Part shown: positions 63,372 through 64,000 of the stretch, piece after piece
Layout: every line of letters begins with the position of its first letter
Position numbering within the stretch: the stretch's first letter is position 1
Source of the DNA: Photobacterium sp. CCB-ST2H9
GTDB lineage: Bacteria > Pseudomonadota > Gammaproteobacteria > Enterobacterales > Vibrionaceae
Direction: 5' to 3'
DNA length: 64,000 nt
NCBI RefSeq assembly: GCF_023151555.2
Contig: NZ_CP100425.1
Coordinates: forward strand, 1,550,001 to 1,614,000
Notes under the pieces: generated by a model
Told to the model about the DNA's origin: nothing
The model's input: only the letters and a program-made list of their open reading frames with translations
Databases searched by the model: none
Made by a program: the position numbers and the translations under genes

Positions 63372-64000
63372 TGCAGCAGTATGTGCTGGAATCATTACAG
63401 GCGCTGCAAGTGCACTTGTCTCGGGCGCGGCAGTTCTATCAAGTGGTGGAAAGTGAAGGTGAGGCCTTCTGGCAGCATGTCCCGCAAGGGCCGTTTCCTG
63501 CGCTGACGTCGCAGCAACCCCTCAGTTCGGCGAAAGGATTCTTCTTTGCTGAGCAGGAAAGTCTGTATGTGTTCGATGGTCAGTTTTTCCGCGAAACGAT
63601 TCCGGCACCCGAGCCTTTTGTGTTATTCGGCGTTCAAAGCTGCGACCTGATGGCGATTCATTATCAGGACATTTTTTTCGAACAGGACCCTTATTATCAG
63701 GCGCGGCGGCAGCAGGCCTTACTGGTGGGGGTGGATTGCGTTCACCCGTGTGCGCAGGGCTTCTGCCATCTGGTGAATGCCGGACCGGGTGTCAGAGATA
63801 CCACGGCGGACCTGATTTTACATCCGCTTGAACACGAACAATGGCTGCTGATCGCGGTGACGGATGCTGGCAAGGCATCGCTGCAAGGACTGACGCTGAC
63901 GCCGGCTGCGGATCAGGACAAGCATTCGCGCTGGGATAACCTGAGCCATTGCGAGCAAGAGTTTGAGGATCAAACCTATATTCTGGAAGGCATTGAAAAG
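63372..64000 (+). CDS. Sulfhydrogenase-beta/AsrA-like 4Fe-4S subunit, partial (cut by window end)
   Basis: The open frame starts at ATG 63372, two bases after the fdh stop, and runs to the window end without a stop (210 codons visible). It begins MQQYVLESLQALQVHLSRAR. The segment LFGVQSCDLMAIHYQDIFF and the following LLVGVDCVHPCAQGFCHLV are typical of the beta subunit of sulfhydrogenases (HydB) and of anaerobic sulfite reductase subunit A. The two ferredoxin-type clusters expected near the C-terminus are outside the window. The coupling suggests electrons from formate pass to a multi-subunit redox partner, possibly a [NiFe] hydrogenase; this is inferred. Confidence 0.75.

Overview
The window looks like a chromosomal segment of a Vibrionaceae bacterium, most plausibly a higher-GC Photobacterium-type genome. 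The evidence is the gene content: a tfoY gene behind a cyclic-di-GMP-I riboswitch, a PanP-type aspartate decarboxylase, hutX-hutZ beside hmuTUV, a DUF2913 gene, the short L25 gene, the radD/rsuA/bcr neighbourhood shared with enterobacteria, and a PurR close to that of E. coli. The genus is an inference. No rRNA, tRNA, CRISPR array, integrase or transposase was seen.

Layout. 0.1-7.5 kb: a leftward operon matching E. coli ynjABCD-F (ABC importer plus a CDP-alcohol phosphatidyltransferase), with a membrane VTT-domain/flavin disulfide-oxidoreductase fusion inserted. 7.6-10.3 kb: a small membrane protein, tfoY with its riboswitch, and purR. 10.5-14.7 kb: divergent, Fur-box-flanked heme genes (hmuTUV left, hutXZ right). 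14.7-19.9 kb: panP, a secreted protein, an NSS amino-acid transporter with its 32-residue MetS subunit, and an outer-membrane barrel protein. 20.0-25.9 kb: a 32-residue membrane protein, a patatin lipase, an S33 peptidase, ribA, emrD and the DNA-mimic yciU. 26.0-29.3 kb: a nucleotidyltransferase-like gene and polB (DNA polymerase II). 29.3-34.4 kb: a two-component system and a TRAP transporter, probably for 2-oxo or related organic acids. 34.8-37.9 kb: a DUF1289 protein, rplY with an autoregulatory-type leader, and a Fur-controlled TonB-dependent heme receptor. 38.1-43.6 kb: LysR and AraC regulators, an MFS gene broken by one in-frame stop codon, a cupin and a hydrolase. 43.6-50.9 kb: radD, an acetyltransferase, rsuA, bcr, DUF2913 and a MATE pump. 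51.3-55.8 kb: an archaeal-type nucleoside/AMP phosphorylase coupled to a PRPP-synthase-like gene, then a GMC oxidoreductase. Both transcription units are preceded by a similar bipartite non-coding block with identical internal spacing. 56.7-60.0 kb: a markedly AT-rich two-gene island encoding a small PD-(D/E)xK nuclease-like protein overlapping a Ski2-like SF2 helicase. This matches the architecture of the Hachiman (HamA/HamB) anti-phage system. 60.3-64.0 kb: formate channel, cysteine-type formate dehydrogenase, and the start of a sulfhydrogenase-beta-like electron-transfer subunit cut by the window end.

Themes. Iron and heme acquisition appears twice (hmu/hut cluster and a separate receptor), both with Fur-like boxes. 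Transport and efflux are dense (EmrD, Bcr, a Bcr-like pseudogene, MATE, NSS, TRAP, ABC). The items most worth follow-up are the nuclease-helicase island, the paired conserved non-coding blocks around the phosphorylase/PRPP-synthase/GMC genes, and the VTT-oxidoreductase fusion inside the ynj operon.
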